A program made the position numbers and the translations under genes. A stretch of DNA of 64,000 nt from Hymenobacter arizonensis. Its GTDB lineage: Bacteria > Bacteroidota > Bacteroidia > Cytophagales > Hymenobacteraceae. Positions 1 to 7,518 of this stretch are shown here, one piece after another. Location: contig NZ_FOXS01000002.1 in the NCBI RefSeq assembly GCF_900115775.1, forward strand, positions 1,203,214-1,267,213, read 5' to 3'. Numbering within the stretch: position 1 is the stretch's first letter; the number at the start of each line of letters is the position of its first letter. The notes under the pieces were generated by a model. That model saw only the letters and a list, made by a program, of their open reading frames with translations. It made no database searches and was not told the DNA's origin.

Positions 1-45
1 GCAGGACACAACCCCCAACTTCTCCTTACCAACTATCACATCTCC

Positions 46-1698
46 GTGAAGCATCAAGTAGCCCGTATTCACCCCGCTGATAATGTGCTCGTCGCCCTCG
101 CCGACCTGCCCATTGGCACCGAAGTGCCGTGGGAAAATGGGTTCGTGACCACCAGCGAAGCCATTCCGGCCAAGCACAAGCTCGCGCCCTTGGGCCTGAG
201 CCCCGGCCAGTCCGTGACCATGTACGGCGTGCTAGTGGGCACCGCCCGCGAGGAAATCCGCCCCGGCGGCCGCCTCACCACGGCCAACATCAAGCACGCC
301 ACCAACACCTACGACGAGAACGCCCAGCAGCGCCCTGCCTGGACGGCCCCCGACGTAAGCGCTTGGCAAGACCGCACCTTTCTGGGCTTCCACCGCGCCG
401 ACGGCCGCGTGGGCACCGCCAACTACTGGCTGGTTATCCCGCTGGTGTTCTGCGAAAACCGCAACATCCAGGTACTGCAGGAAGCTCTCATAACCGACCT
501 CGGCTACGGCCGCCGCAAGAGCTACCAGCCCGAAACCCGCAAGCTGCTGAGTTTGCTGCAGGCCGGCAAGTCGGTAGAGGAAATCCTGAGTGCCGACCTG
601 GAAACCGCGCAGGATGCGGCCCGCAGCACGCGCCCTTTCCCCAACGTGGACGGCATCCGTTTCCTGGCCCACGAAGGCGGCTGCGGCGGCATCCGTCAGG
701 ATGCCCAGACGCTGTGCGGCCTGCTGGCCGGCTACATCACGCACCCCAACGTGGCCGGGGCCACTGTGCTCAGCCTGGGCTGCCAGAATGCGCAGGCCAG
801 CATGCTGCAGGACGAAATCAACAAGCGCGACCCCAACTTCAGCAAGCCGCTCTACATCCTCGACCAGCAGAAGCTGGGCACCGAGGAAACCCTCATCAGC
901 ACGGCCCTGCGCCAGACTTTCGCGGGCCTGATGCTGGCCAACCAGGCGCGCCGCGAGCCCGCCCCGCTGTCCAAGCTGAACATTGGCCTGGAATGCGGCG
1001 GCTCCGACGGCTTCTCCGGCATCTCGGCCAACCCAGCCCTTGGGCACGTTTCCGATATGGTGGTGGCGCTGGGCGGCTCGGTTATTCTGGCCGAATTCCC
1101 GGAGCTGTGCGGCGTAGAGCAGGAGTTGGTTGACCGCAGCGTGGACCAACCCACGGCCGAGCGTTTCAGCAGCCTCATGAAGGCTTATGGCGACAGCGCC
1201 ATTGCCGTGGGTTCGGGCTTCGATATGAACCCTTCGCCGGGCAACATTCGTGACGGTCTGATTACCGATGCCATGAAGTCGGCAGGAGCGGCCCGCAAGG
1301 GTGGTTCATCGCCCGTAGTAGCAGTGCTCGACTACCCTGAGTTGGTGACCAAGCCCGGCCTGAACCTACTGTGCACGCCCGGCAACGACGTGGAATCCAC
1401 GACCGCCGAAGTAGGCTCGGGCGCCAATGTCGTGCTCTTCACCACCGGCCTGGGTACACCCACTGGCAACCCCATTGCTCCGGTTATCAAAGTGGCCAGC
1501 AACACGGCCCTGGCTAAGCGCATGCCCGATATCATTGATGTAAACACCGGAACCGTAATCGACGGCGAGGAAACCATTGAACAAGCCGGCGAGCGGATTC
1601 TCGACTACGTCATCCGCGTAGCCAGCGGCGAGGAAGTAGCCGCCGTGCGCCACGACCAGGCCGATTTCATTCCGTGGAAGCGCGGGGTGAGTTTGTAA
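46..1698 (+). CDS. uxaA: Altronate dehydratase (altronate hydrolase)
   Basis: Dehydrates D-altronate to 2-keto-3-deoxygluconate (KDG) in the cytoplasm, the third step of galacturonate breakdown. The 550-residue protein has an N-terminal SAF-like segment (about residues 1-100, with IHPADNVLVAL near the start) followed by the UxaA/GarD catalytic region, including HEGGCGG near residue 210 and GLECGGSDGFSG near residue 320, both typical of this iron-dependent dehydratase family. Length matches single-chain UxaA. The start is a GTG; no ATG lies nearby in frame. It heads a run of uronate genes (uxaC, kdgK, eda, exuT) on the same strand, which supports altronate rather than galactarate as substrate. 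The gene begins 46 nt into the window, so its promoter and any upstream partner (for example the reductase uxaB) cannot be seen. Confidence 0.93.
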   Translation: MKHQVARIHPADNVLVALADLPIGTEVPWENGFVTTSEAIPAKHKLAPLGLSPGQSVTMYGVLVGTAREEIRPGGRLTTANIKHATNTYDENAQQRPAWTAPDVSAWQDRTFLGFHRADGRVGTANYWLVIPLVFCENRNIQVLQEALITDLGYGRRKSYQPETRKLLSLLQAGKSVEEILSADLETAQDAARSTRPFPNVDGIRFLAHEGGCGGIRQDAQTLCGLLAGYITHPNVAGATVLSLGCQNAQASMLQDEINKRDPNFSKPLYILDQQKLGTEETLISTALRQTFAGLMLANQARREPAPLSKLNIGLECGGSDGFSGISANPALGHVSDMVVALGGSVILAEFPELCGVEQELVDRSVDQPTAERFSSLMKAYGDSAIAVGSGFDMNPSPGNIRDGLITDAMKSAGAARKGGSSPVVAVLDYPELVTKPGLNLLCTPGNDVESTTAEVGSGANVVLFTTGLGTPTGNPIAPVIKVASNTALAKRMPDIIDVNTGTVIDGEETIEQAGERILDYVIRVASGEEVAAVRHDQADFIPWKRGVSL

Positions 1699-1725
1699 GG
1701 GGCGAAGGAGGCGTTTGAAAACGCC

Positions 1726-1841
1726 TGTCATCCTGAGCGCAGCGAAGGACCTTATCACGGTTGAACGAGTTGCTTCAACGTGTACTCACCTATTGATGCT
1801 CTGCCAATGTGATAAGGTCCTTCGCTCCGCTCAGGATGACA
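1726..1841. repeat. Long hairpin repeat, family A copy 1
   Basis: Two 33-nt arms (1726-1758 and 1809-1841) beginning TGTCATCCTGAGC and ending CCTTATCAC are inverse complements with one mismatch, around a 50-nt loop. Related copies lie at 3481-3586, 51224-51327 and 58171-58269. It lies 27 nt after uxaA. Confidence 0.9.
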
Positions 1842-1910
1842 ACCGAGCTGACAGGCAACTCAATCGTCCCTGCACCTGCCGCAACCGTTTCCGCTCAGCT
1901 ATCACAATCG

Positions 1911-1980
1911 TTTACGTAAATAAAACCTGTTCAACACGCTTTTCTGATAACGTTGCGGTCTGATTCTGCTGCTACCTTCG
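1911..1980 (+). promoter_or_regulatory. Probable uxaC promoter with operator-like palindromes
   Basis: A perfect palindrome TTTACGTAAA (1911-1920) with the central CG usual in LacI-family operators is followed by GATAACGTTGCG, holding a second CG-centred palindrome (AACGTT). Downstream, TTG (1953-1955) and TACCTTCG (1973-1980, one mismatch to TAnnTTTG) are separated by 17 nt, a slightly short Bacteroidota-type promoter 54 nt before the uxaC start. Regulation by a LacI-type uronate repressor is inference; no regulator gene is in the window. Confidence 0.4.
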
Positions 1981-2034
1981 GCAACACACCGCTTCTTATT
2001 CTATCCGATTTTCGCCTCGTCATCCGCGTTACTT

Positions 2035-3471
2035 ATGAAGCCATTTCTCAACGACGACTTCCTGCTGCAAACCGCTACGGCCAGCACGCTCTACCACGAG
2101 TTTGCGAAGCAGATGCCCATTATCGACTATCATAATCACCTGCTGCCCGACCAGATTGCTGAGGACAAGCAGTTCGAGAACATCACCCAAATCTGGCTCT
2201 ACGGCGACCACTACAAGTGGCGCGCCATGCGCGCCAACGGCGTGCCCGAGCGCTACATCACCGGCGATGCTTCCGACTGGGAGAAGTTTGAGAAATGGGC
2301 CGAAACCGTGCCCTACACCCTGCGCAACCCCCTCTACCACTGGACGCACCTGGAGCTGCAGCGCTACTTCGGCATCACGGAACTGCTGAACAAGGACAGC
2401 GCCCGCCGCATCTACGACGAGTGCAGCGCCAAGCTGCAAACCCCCGAGTTTTCGGTGCAGGGCCTGCTGCGCAAGATGAACGTGGAAACCCTCTGCACCA
2501 CCGACGACCCCGCCGATTCGCTGGAGCACCACCAGGCCATTGCGGCTTCGGGCTGCGAAGTGCGCGTGCTGCCCACCTTCCGCGCCGACAAGGCCATGGC
2601 CGTAGACGATGCCGCCAGCTACAACGCCTACCTCGACCGCCTGGGCCCAGTGGCGGTAGTGGACATCCGCACCTTTGCCGACCTGGAAACGGCCTTGCGC
2701 CGCCGCCACGACTTCTTCGCCAGCCTGGGCTGCCGCTTGTCGGACCACGGCCTAGAGCAGATTTACGCTGCCGACTACACAGCCGCGGAAATCGATGCCA
2801 TTTTCACGAAAATCCGCGGCGGCAGCGAGCTGACCCACGCCGAGAATCTGCAGTTCAAATCGGCCATGCTGGTGCTGCTGGCCGAGATGGATTGGGAGAA
2901 GAGCTGGACCCAGCAATACCACATTGGCGCGTTGCGCAACAACAACTCGCGCATGCTTCGCGAGTTGGGCCCCGACACGGGCTGGGATTCCATCGGCGAC
3001 TTCCCTCAGGGCCGCGCCCTCTCCACCTTCCTCGACCGGCTCGACAGCCAGGACAAGCTGGCCAAGACCATCATCTACAACCTCAACCCAGCCGACAACG
3101 ACCTCATCGCCACGATGATTGGGAACTTCAACGACGGCTCGGTGGCCGGCAAAATGCAGTTCGGCTCCGGCTGGTGGTTTCTCGACCAGAAGGACGGCAT
3201 GGAAAAGCAGCTGAACTCGCTCTCAAACATGGGCCTGCTGCCGCGTTTCGTGGGCATGCTCACCGATTCGCGCAGCTTCCTCTCGTACCCGCGCCACGAG
3301 TATTTCCGCCGCGTGCTCTGCAACCTGCTCGGCAACGACGTGGAGAACGGTGAACTTCCGGCCGACATGGAATTGCTGGGTCGCACGGTGCAGAATATTT
3401 GCTACGGAAACGCCAAGGAGTACTTTGGCTTCGAGAAAGTGGCTGCAGCGGTGGCTGCAGACGCACAGTAA
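2035..3471 (+). CDS. uxaC: Glucuronate/galacturonate isomerase
   Basis: Converts D-galacturonate to D-tagaturonate (and D-glucuronate to D-fructuronate), the entry step of the isomerase pathway. The 478 residues match the usual UxaC length (about 470). Near the N-terminus MPIIDYHNHLLPDQIAED holds the His-x-His metal-site motif of this amidohydrolase-superfamily enzyme. The internal QQYHIGALRNNNSRM segment and the C-terminal GMLTDSRSFLSYPRHEYFRR block are strongly conserved UxaC signatures. The ATG at 2035 is 54 nt after a promoter-like element. It lies between uxaA and kdgK and is bracketed by two hairpin repeats, so separate transcription from uxaA is possible. Confidence 0.96.
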   Translation: MKPFLNDDFLLQTATASTLYHEFAKQMPIIDYHNHLLPDQIAEDKQFENITQIWLYGDHYKWRAMRANGVPERYITGDASDWEKFEKWAETVPYTLRNPLYHWTHLELQRYFGITELLNKDSARRIYDECSAKLQTPEFSVQGLLRKMNVETLCTTDDPADSLEHHQAIAASGCEVRVLPTFRADKAMAVDDAASYNAYLDRLGPVAVVDIRTFADLETALRRRHDFFASLGCRLSDHGLEQIYAADYTAAEIDAIFTKIRGGSELTHAENLQFKSAMLVLLAEMDWEKSWTQQYHIGALRNNNSRMLRELGPDTGWDSIGDFPQGRALSTFLDRLDSQDKLAKTIIYNLNPADNDLIATMIGNFNDGSVAGKMQFGSGWWFLDQKDGMEKQLNSLSNMGLLPRFVGMLTDSRSFLSYPRHEYFRRVLCNLLGNDVENGELPADMELLGRTVQNICYGNAKEYFGFEKVAAAVAADAQ

Positions 3472-3480
3472 CCATAATAG

Positions 3481-3586
3481 TCTGTCATCCTGAGCGCAGC
3501 GAAGGACCTTATCAAATAAGAACGATTAGCAGCATACCTGATTGTCTGTGCGTGATAAGGTCCTTCGCTACGCTCAGGATGACAGA
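3481..3586. repeat. Long hairpin repeat, family A copy 2
   Basis: Arms 3481-3514 (TCTGTCATCCTGAGC onward) and 3553-3586 are almost perfect inverse complements; the 38-nt loop differs from copy 1. It starts 10 nt after the uxaC stop codon and ends 33 nt before kdgK, filling most of this gap. An in-frame GTG inside the right arm would extend kdgK upstream but is repeat sequence. Confidence 0.9.
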
Positions 3587-3619
3587 CGAAAACCTTATGA
3601 TTTCCAACCATTCCAATAC

Positions 3620-4630
3620 ATGAAGCAAGTTGTCACGTTCGGCGAAATCATGATGCGGCTGTCGCCGCCGCTGAATTATCGGTTCGCACAAACCCCAAGC
3701 CTGGAAATCACCTACGGCGGCGGCGACGCCAACGTGGGCGCCTCCTTGGCGGGCTTTGGTGTGCCCGCCGCGCACGTTACTTGCTTTCCGGCCAATGACA
3801 TGGGCCTTGCAGCGGCGCAGCACTTCCGCGCTCTTGGCGTGAACATGAACGCCACGGTTTTTCAGGGCGACCGCCTCGGCCTTTATTTCCTGGAAGTGGG
3901 AGCAGGGATGCGGCCCAGCAAAGTGGTGTACGACCGCGCCAACTCGGCCTTTGCGCACCTCGATGCAACTGCGTTCAATTGGGATGAGATTTTGAAAGAC
4001 GCTGGCTGGCTGCACTGGACGGGCATCACGCCCGCCATCTCGGCCAGCACTGCTGAGGCCACGCGCCAGGCCATTGCCGCGGCGCGCCGCCTGGGCATCA
4101 CCGTATCGGCCGATGTGAACTACCGCCGCAACCTGTGGCAGTACGGCCAAACGGCCCAGGACGTAATGTCGGAGCTGGTGGAAGGCTGCGACATTGTGGT
4201 GTGCTCCGAAAACGATGCTGACGACTTGTTCGGCATCAAACCGCTGCCCGGCACCGACAACAAATTCGTGTCGGTAGCGCAGCAGGTGATGGAGCGGTTT
4301 CCGCAAGTCAAGCAGGTCATCACCACGCGCCGCAAAACCCACAGCGCCTCGCACAACGGCCTGAAAGGCATCTTCTACGACGGCGAGCAGTTCCTCGAAA
4401 CCGTCACCTACGACATCAATCCCATCGTGGACCGCATTGGCGGCGGCGATGCCTTCATGGCCGGCTTCATCTACGGCTCACTGGCCTACAACAACCCGCA
4501 GCAGGCCCTGACATTCGGCGTCGCGGCCTCCGCTCTAAAGCACACCATTCACGGCGACATCAACCTGGTGTCGGTGGCTGAGGTGGAAGACATTATGCGC
4601 GGCAACACTAGTGGCCGCTTGCTGAGATGA
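3620..4630 (+). CDS. kdgK: 2-dehydro-3-deoxygluconokinase (KDG kinase)
   Basis: Phosphorylates KDG to KDPG with ATP. The 336-residue PfkB-family protein opens with VVTFGEIMMRLSPP, carries the GGGDANVGASLAGFG substrate-side motif near residue 35, and ends with DRIGGGDAFMAGFIYG (about residues 270-285), the PfkB signature 2 with the catalytic Asp and the GGGD variant usual in KDG kinases. The ATG at 3620 is chosen because the upstream in-frame extension reads through a hairpin repeat. Its place between uxaC and eda fixes the substrate with good confidence. An alternative, another sugar kinase, is unlikely in this context. Confidence 0.94.
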   Translation: MKQVVTFGEIMMRLSPPLNYRFAQTPSLEITYGGGDANVGASLAGFGVPAAHVTCFPANDMGLAAAQHFRALGVNMNATVFQGDRLGLYFLEVGAGMRPSKVVYDRANSAFAHLDATAFNWDEILKDAGWLHWTGITPAISASTAEATRQAIAAARRLGITVSADVNYRRNLWQYGQTAQDVMSELVEGCDIVVCSENDADDLFGIKPLPGTDNKFVSVAQQVMERFPQVKQVITTRRKTHSASHNGLKGIFYDGEQFLETVTYDINPIVDRIGGGDAFMAGFIYGSLAYNNPQQALTFGVAASALKHTIHGDINLVSVAEVEDIMRGNTSGRLLR

Positions 4631-4644
4631 AACATCATTAGAAC

Positions 4645-4736
4645 GTCATGCAGAGCGCAGCGAAGCATCTCGCTCGCTTCGTTCAGTGGTATTAATTACT
4701 GCAGCATGCGAGATGCTTCGCTGCGCTCTGCATGAC
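4645..4736. repeat. Long hairpin repeat, family B copy 1
   Basis: Perfect 29-nt inverse-complement arms (4645-4673 and 4708-4736) read GTCATGCAGAGC...CATCTCGC, with a 34-nt loop starting TCGCTTCGTTCA. It fills the gap between kdgK and eda. The family resembles family A in its first bases (GTCATxCxGAGC) and overall plan. Confidence 0.9.
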
Positions 4737-4770
4737 AGGTTCTCGTCACGCTCTTACTATCAAAACAAAC

Positions 4771-5427
4771 ATGCCCCGCCACACCCCCGCAGCCACTCTT
4801 GCCACTTTGCTCGCCCACCCGGTGGTGCCTGTGTTTTACCAGGCCGATGCCGCTTATGCCCAACGCATTGTGCAGGCTTGCTACAACGGCGGCATTCGGG
4901 TGTTTGAGTTTGTGAACCGTGGAGAGCAAGCCATGGTCGTGTTCGAGCAGCTGCAGGAGTTTGTGCAGCAGCAGTGCCCCGACATGGTGCTCGGCATCGG
5001 TACCATTTACAAGGCCCAGGAAGCCGAGGAGTTTATTGCGGCCGGCGCCGAGTTTGTGGTGCAGCCCCTGGCCACGGCGGAGGTCGCCGAAGTATGCCGC
5101 GCCCATGACATTCCGTGGCTGCCCGGCGCCATGACGCCCACCGAGATTTACAACGCCAGCCAGCAGGGCGCGGCGGTGGTCAAAATCTTCCCCGGCAACG
5201 TGGTGGGTCCCGATTATGTGAAGGCCCTGCGCGGCCCCATGCCCAACACCAAGCTCATGGTGACGGGCGGCGTAGAGCCCACCCACGAAAGCCTCAGCGC
5301 CTGGTTTGGCGCTGGCGTGAATGCCGTGGGCATGGGCTCGCAGCTTTTCAAGAATGCCGATGATACCGATGCGCTGGCCACCCGCATCGCCGAGTTAATG
5401 CAAATTGTTGCCCAACTGGGTAAGTAA
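4771..5427 (+). CDS. eda: KDPG aldolase (2-dehydro-3-deoxy-phosphogluconate aldolase)
   Basis: Cleaves KDPG to pyruvate and glyceraldehyde-3-phosphate, the last step of the pathway. The 218-residue product has the class I KDPG/KHG aldolase pattern: FVNRGEQA with the catalytic Glu near residue 46, LGIGTIYK near 75, and AAVVKIFPGNVVGP near 135 whose Lys forms the Schiff base; GGVEPT and GMGSQLF line the phosphate site. ATG 4771 is preferred over an in-frame ATG at 4732 that lies in the arm of a hairpin repeat. exuT follows 30 nt downstream, so the two are probably cotranscribed. Confidence 0.94.
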   Translation: MPRHTPAATLATLLAHPVVPVFYQADAAYAQRIVQACYNGGIRVFEFVNRGEQAMVVFEQLQEFVQQQCPDMVLGIGTIYKAQEAEEFIAAGAEFVVQPLATAEVAEVCRAHDIPWLPGAMTPTEIYNASQQGAAVVKIFPGNVVGPDYVKALRGPMPNTKLMVTGGVEPTHESLSAWFGAGVNAVGMGSQLFKNADDTDALATRIAELMQIVAQLGK

Positions 5428-5457
5428 CCGTTCTCCTTTCCATAAACCCGCCCCAAT

Positions 5458-6825
5458 ATGACGCCATCTCAGCAGCTAGCTCCGGACGTTCCATCCATCG
5501 ATGTGGGGCCCGCAATTGGGAAGTACCGCTGGACCATTTGTTCGCTGGTCTTCTTCGCCACCACGGTCAACTACCTCGACCGCGCCGTTATTTCCCTGCT
5601 CAAGCCCTATCTGGAAACGGAGTTTAAGTGGAACGCCGGGGATTACGCCAACATTGAAATTGCGTTCAAAGTCGCGTATTCGGTGGGCATGCTGGGCGCG
5701 GGCCGCATCATCGACAAGCTGGGCACCAAGATTGGCTACGCCTTGTCGACCTTCCTGTGGAGCCTGGCCGCCATTGGCCATGCGTTTGTGAGTAGCACGC
5801 TGGGCTTTAGCGTGGCCCGTGGCTTTCTGGGCGTGACGGAAGCCGGCAACTTCCCCGCCGCCATCAAAACCACGGCCGAGTGGTTTCCGCAGAAGGAGCG
5901 GGCCCTGGCCACCGGCATCTTCAACTCCGGCTCCAACGTGGGCGCCATCATTGCCCCGCTCACCGTGCCGCTCATCGCCGAAACCATCGGCTGGAAATGG
6001 GCCTTCGTGATTACTGGCGCCCTGGGTTTTGTGTGGCTGATTTTGTGGTTTATTTATTACGAAATACCCGCCCGGCAGACCCGCCTCAGCAAAGCGGAAT
6101 TCGATTACATCCACAGCGATGTGGACGAGCAAGTAGCTGCCCAAGGGGTGCAAGGCAAGGTTTCCTGGTTTAAGCTGCTCACCTTCCGCCAAACCTGGGC
6201 CTTCGTTTTGGGCAAGTTTCTCACCGACCCGGTGTGGTGGTTTTACCTGTTCTGGTTGCCCGATTTTCTGAACAAGCAATACGGCCTCCGGGGCACCGAC
6301 GTGGCCTTCCCGGTGGCCGCCGTGTACATCCTGTCGAGCATCGGCAGCGTAGGCGGCGGCTGGATTCCGCTGAACTTCATGCGCAACGGCATGGCCGCCT
6401 TCCGGGCGCGCAAGCTGTCGATGCTGCTCATTGCGCTCTGCGTGTTCCCGATTGTGTTTGCGCAGTATCTCGGGCAGATGAATATGTGGCTGGCCGTGCT
6501 GGTTATCGGCATTGCCGCCGCGGCCCACCAAGCTTGGAGTGCCAACATCTTCACCACCGTGTCGGACATGTTCCCGAAGCGGGCGGTGGCTTCGGTCACC
6601 GGCATTGGTGGCATGGCCGGCGGCCTGGGCGGCATTTTGCTGTCGGCACTGGTGCAGAAGCGCATGTTCGTGTACTACGAAAGCATCGGTCAGCTGGAAA
6701 CGGCTTATTTCATCATGTTCCTGATTTGCGGCGGTGCTTACCTGCTGGCCTGGGTGCTCATGCACTTCCTGGCCCCCAACATGAAGCAAATCAACCTCGA
6801 CGAACCCACTCAATCCGTAGCCTAG
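5458..6825 (+). CDS. exuT: MFS hexuronate transporter (ExuT type)
   Basis: An inner-membrane proton symporter of the anion:cation symporter family, expected to import galacturonate/glucuronate. The 455 residues give about 12 hydrophobic segments; TTVNYLDRAVISLLKP near residue 37 is the typical first-helix motif of ACS transporters, and ARGFLGVTEAGNFPAAIKT near residue 118 is the conserved substrate-path segment of ExuT/GudP. A cytoplasmic loop follows helix 6 (about residues 205-235). It lies 30 nt after eda and 15 nt before the next gene. Exact substrate is inferred from context; glucarate or another sugar acid is the main alternative. Confidence 0.88.
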   Translation: MTPSQQLAPDVPSIDVGPAIGKYRWTICSLVFFATTVNYLDRAVISLLKPYLETEFKWNAGDYANIEIAFKVAYSVGMLGAGRIIDKLGTKIGYALSTFLWSLAAIGHAFVSSTLGFSVARGFLGVTEAGNFPAAIKTTAEWFPQKERALATGIFNSGSNVGAIIAPLTVPLIAETIGWKWAFVITGALGFVWLILWFIYYEIPARQTRLSKAEFDYIHSDVDEQVAAQGVQGKVSWFKLLTFRQTWAFVLGKFLTDPVWWFYLFWLPDFLNKQYGLRGTDVAFPVAAVYILSSIGSVGGGWIPLNFMRNGMAAFRARKLSMLLIALCVFPIVFAQYLGQMNMWLAVLVIGIAAAAHQAWSANIFTTVSDMFPKRAVASVTGIGGMAGGLGGILLSALVQKRMFVYYESIGQLETAYFIMFLICGGAYLLAWVLMHFLAPNMKQINLDEPTQSVA

Positions 6826-6840
6826 CGCTCGCCTCTTCTT

Positions 6841-7302
6841 ATGAAACAACTGCTCACACTGGCACTGATTTTTGTGCTGGGCCTGGCCGCTGTGGCCCAA
6901 ACCACCAACGGCAAAAACGACAAAGCCGCCAAAGAAGTAGAAGCGCTGGAGCGCCTGCGCTTCGAAGCCCAGGTAAAAAAGGATTACCCTTTCCTGGAAA
7001 AAGCTTTCGCCGATGACTTGGTGTACACGCACTCCAACGGCAAGCAGAATACCAAGACGGAGTACATCCAAAGCATTCGCGACGGCAAGAGCGTGTATGA
7101 CAAAATCGAAGTTGAGAACATCAACGTGCGCGCCTACAACGATGGCAAAGCAGCCGTGGTGAATGGCCAAATCAACATTTACCAGCCCAACAAGCCCGAC
7201 GGCTCGCCTAACGTGGCGCACATCAAGTATGTTGTGGTGCAGGTGAAGAACAAGCAGGGCTGGCAGGTGGTGCTGTGGCAGTCGCAAAAGCAGGCATCTT
7301 AA
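6841..7302 (+). CDS. Secreted SnoaL/DUF4440-like protein
   Basis: A 153-residue protein with a clear signal peptide (KQLLTLALIFVLGLAAVAQ, residues 2-20) and a mature part reading like the NTF2/SnoaL fold of DUF4440: ALERLRFEAQVKKDYPFLEKAFADDLVYTHSNG gives the N-terminal helix pair and first strand, then QSIRDGK and strands ending in VVLWQSQ. Such proteins are common in Bacteroidota as single-domain periplasmic proteins; some bind small ligands, most have no known activity. It follows exuT by 15 nt, suggesting a role linked to uronate use, but none can be stated. Confidence 0.75.
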   Translation: MKQLLTLALIFVLGLAAVAQTTNGKNDKAAKEVEALERLRFEAQVKKDYPFLEKAFADDLVYTHSNGKQNTKTEYIQSIRDGKSVYDKIEVENINVRAYNDGKAAVVNGQINIYQPNKPDGSPNVAHIKYVVVQVKNKQGWQVVLWQSQKQAS

Positions 7303-7325
7303 TTCCACTATTGCCAAAAAAAGCG

Positions 7326-7456
7326 GTCATGTAGAGCGCAGCGAACCGCAGGTCGCCGTAGGCAAGCATCTCGCTCGCTTCGTTCAACGATTGAGTTAGT
7401 ACTGCACGCGAGATGCTTGCCTACGGCGACCTGCGGTTCGCTGCGCTCTGCATGAC
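7326..7456. repeat. Long hairpin repeat, family B copy 2, with internal module
   Basis: Inverse-complement arms of 49 nt (7326-7374 and 7408-7456). It equals the copy at 4645-4736 except that about 19 nt (CCGCAGGTCGCCGTAGGCA) are inserted in the left arm and the matching complement in the right arm, so the stem is lengthened without breaking pairing. Both copies share the loop start TCGCTTCGTTCA. Confidence 0.9.
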
Positions 7457-7518
7457 GTTCTGTTTTCTGGTTTGGCCTACCATCTTTGGCGCCTTCCGCT
7501 ATCCAAAAATCCCACCCC

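Noticed and set aside
1715..1963. Short open frames through the hairpin repeats with HPERSEG-, LSAAKDL- or LRMTD-like peptides
   Set aside because: These peptides are chance translations of the repeat arms, present on both strands of each repeat; the same applies at 3402-3623, 4696-4740, 7308-7460 and 58170-58270.
5476..7317. A 613-codon open frame antisense to exuT and the DUF4440-like gene
   Set aside because: His/Gly/Gln-rich chance translation; the + strand frames have clear transporter and signal-peptide features.
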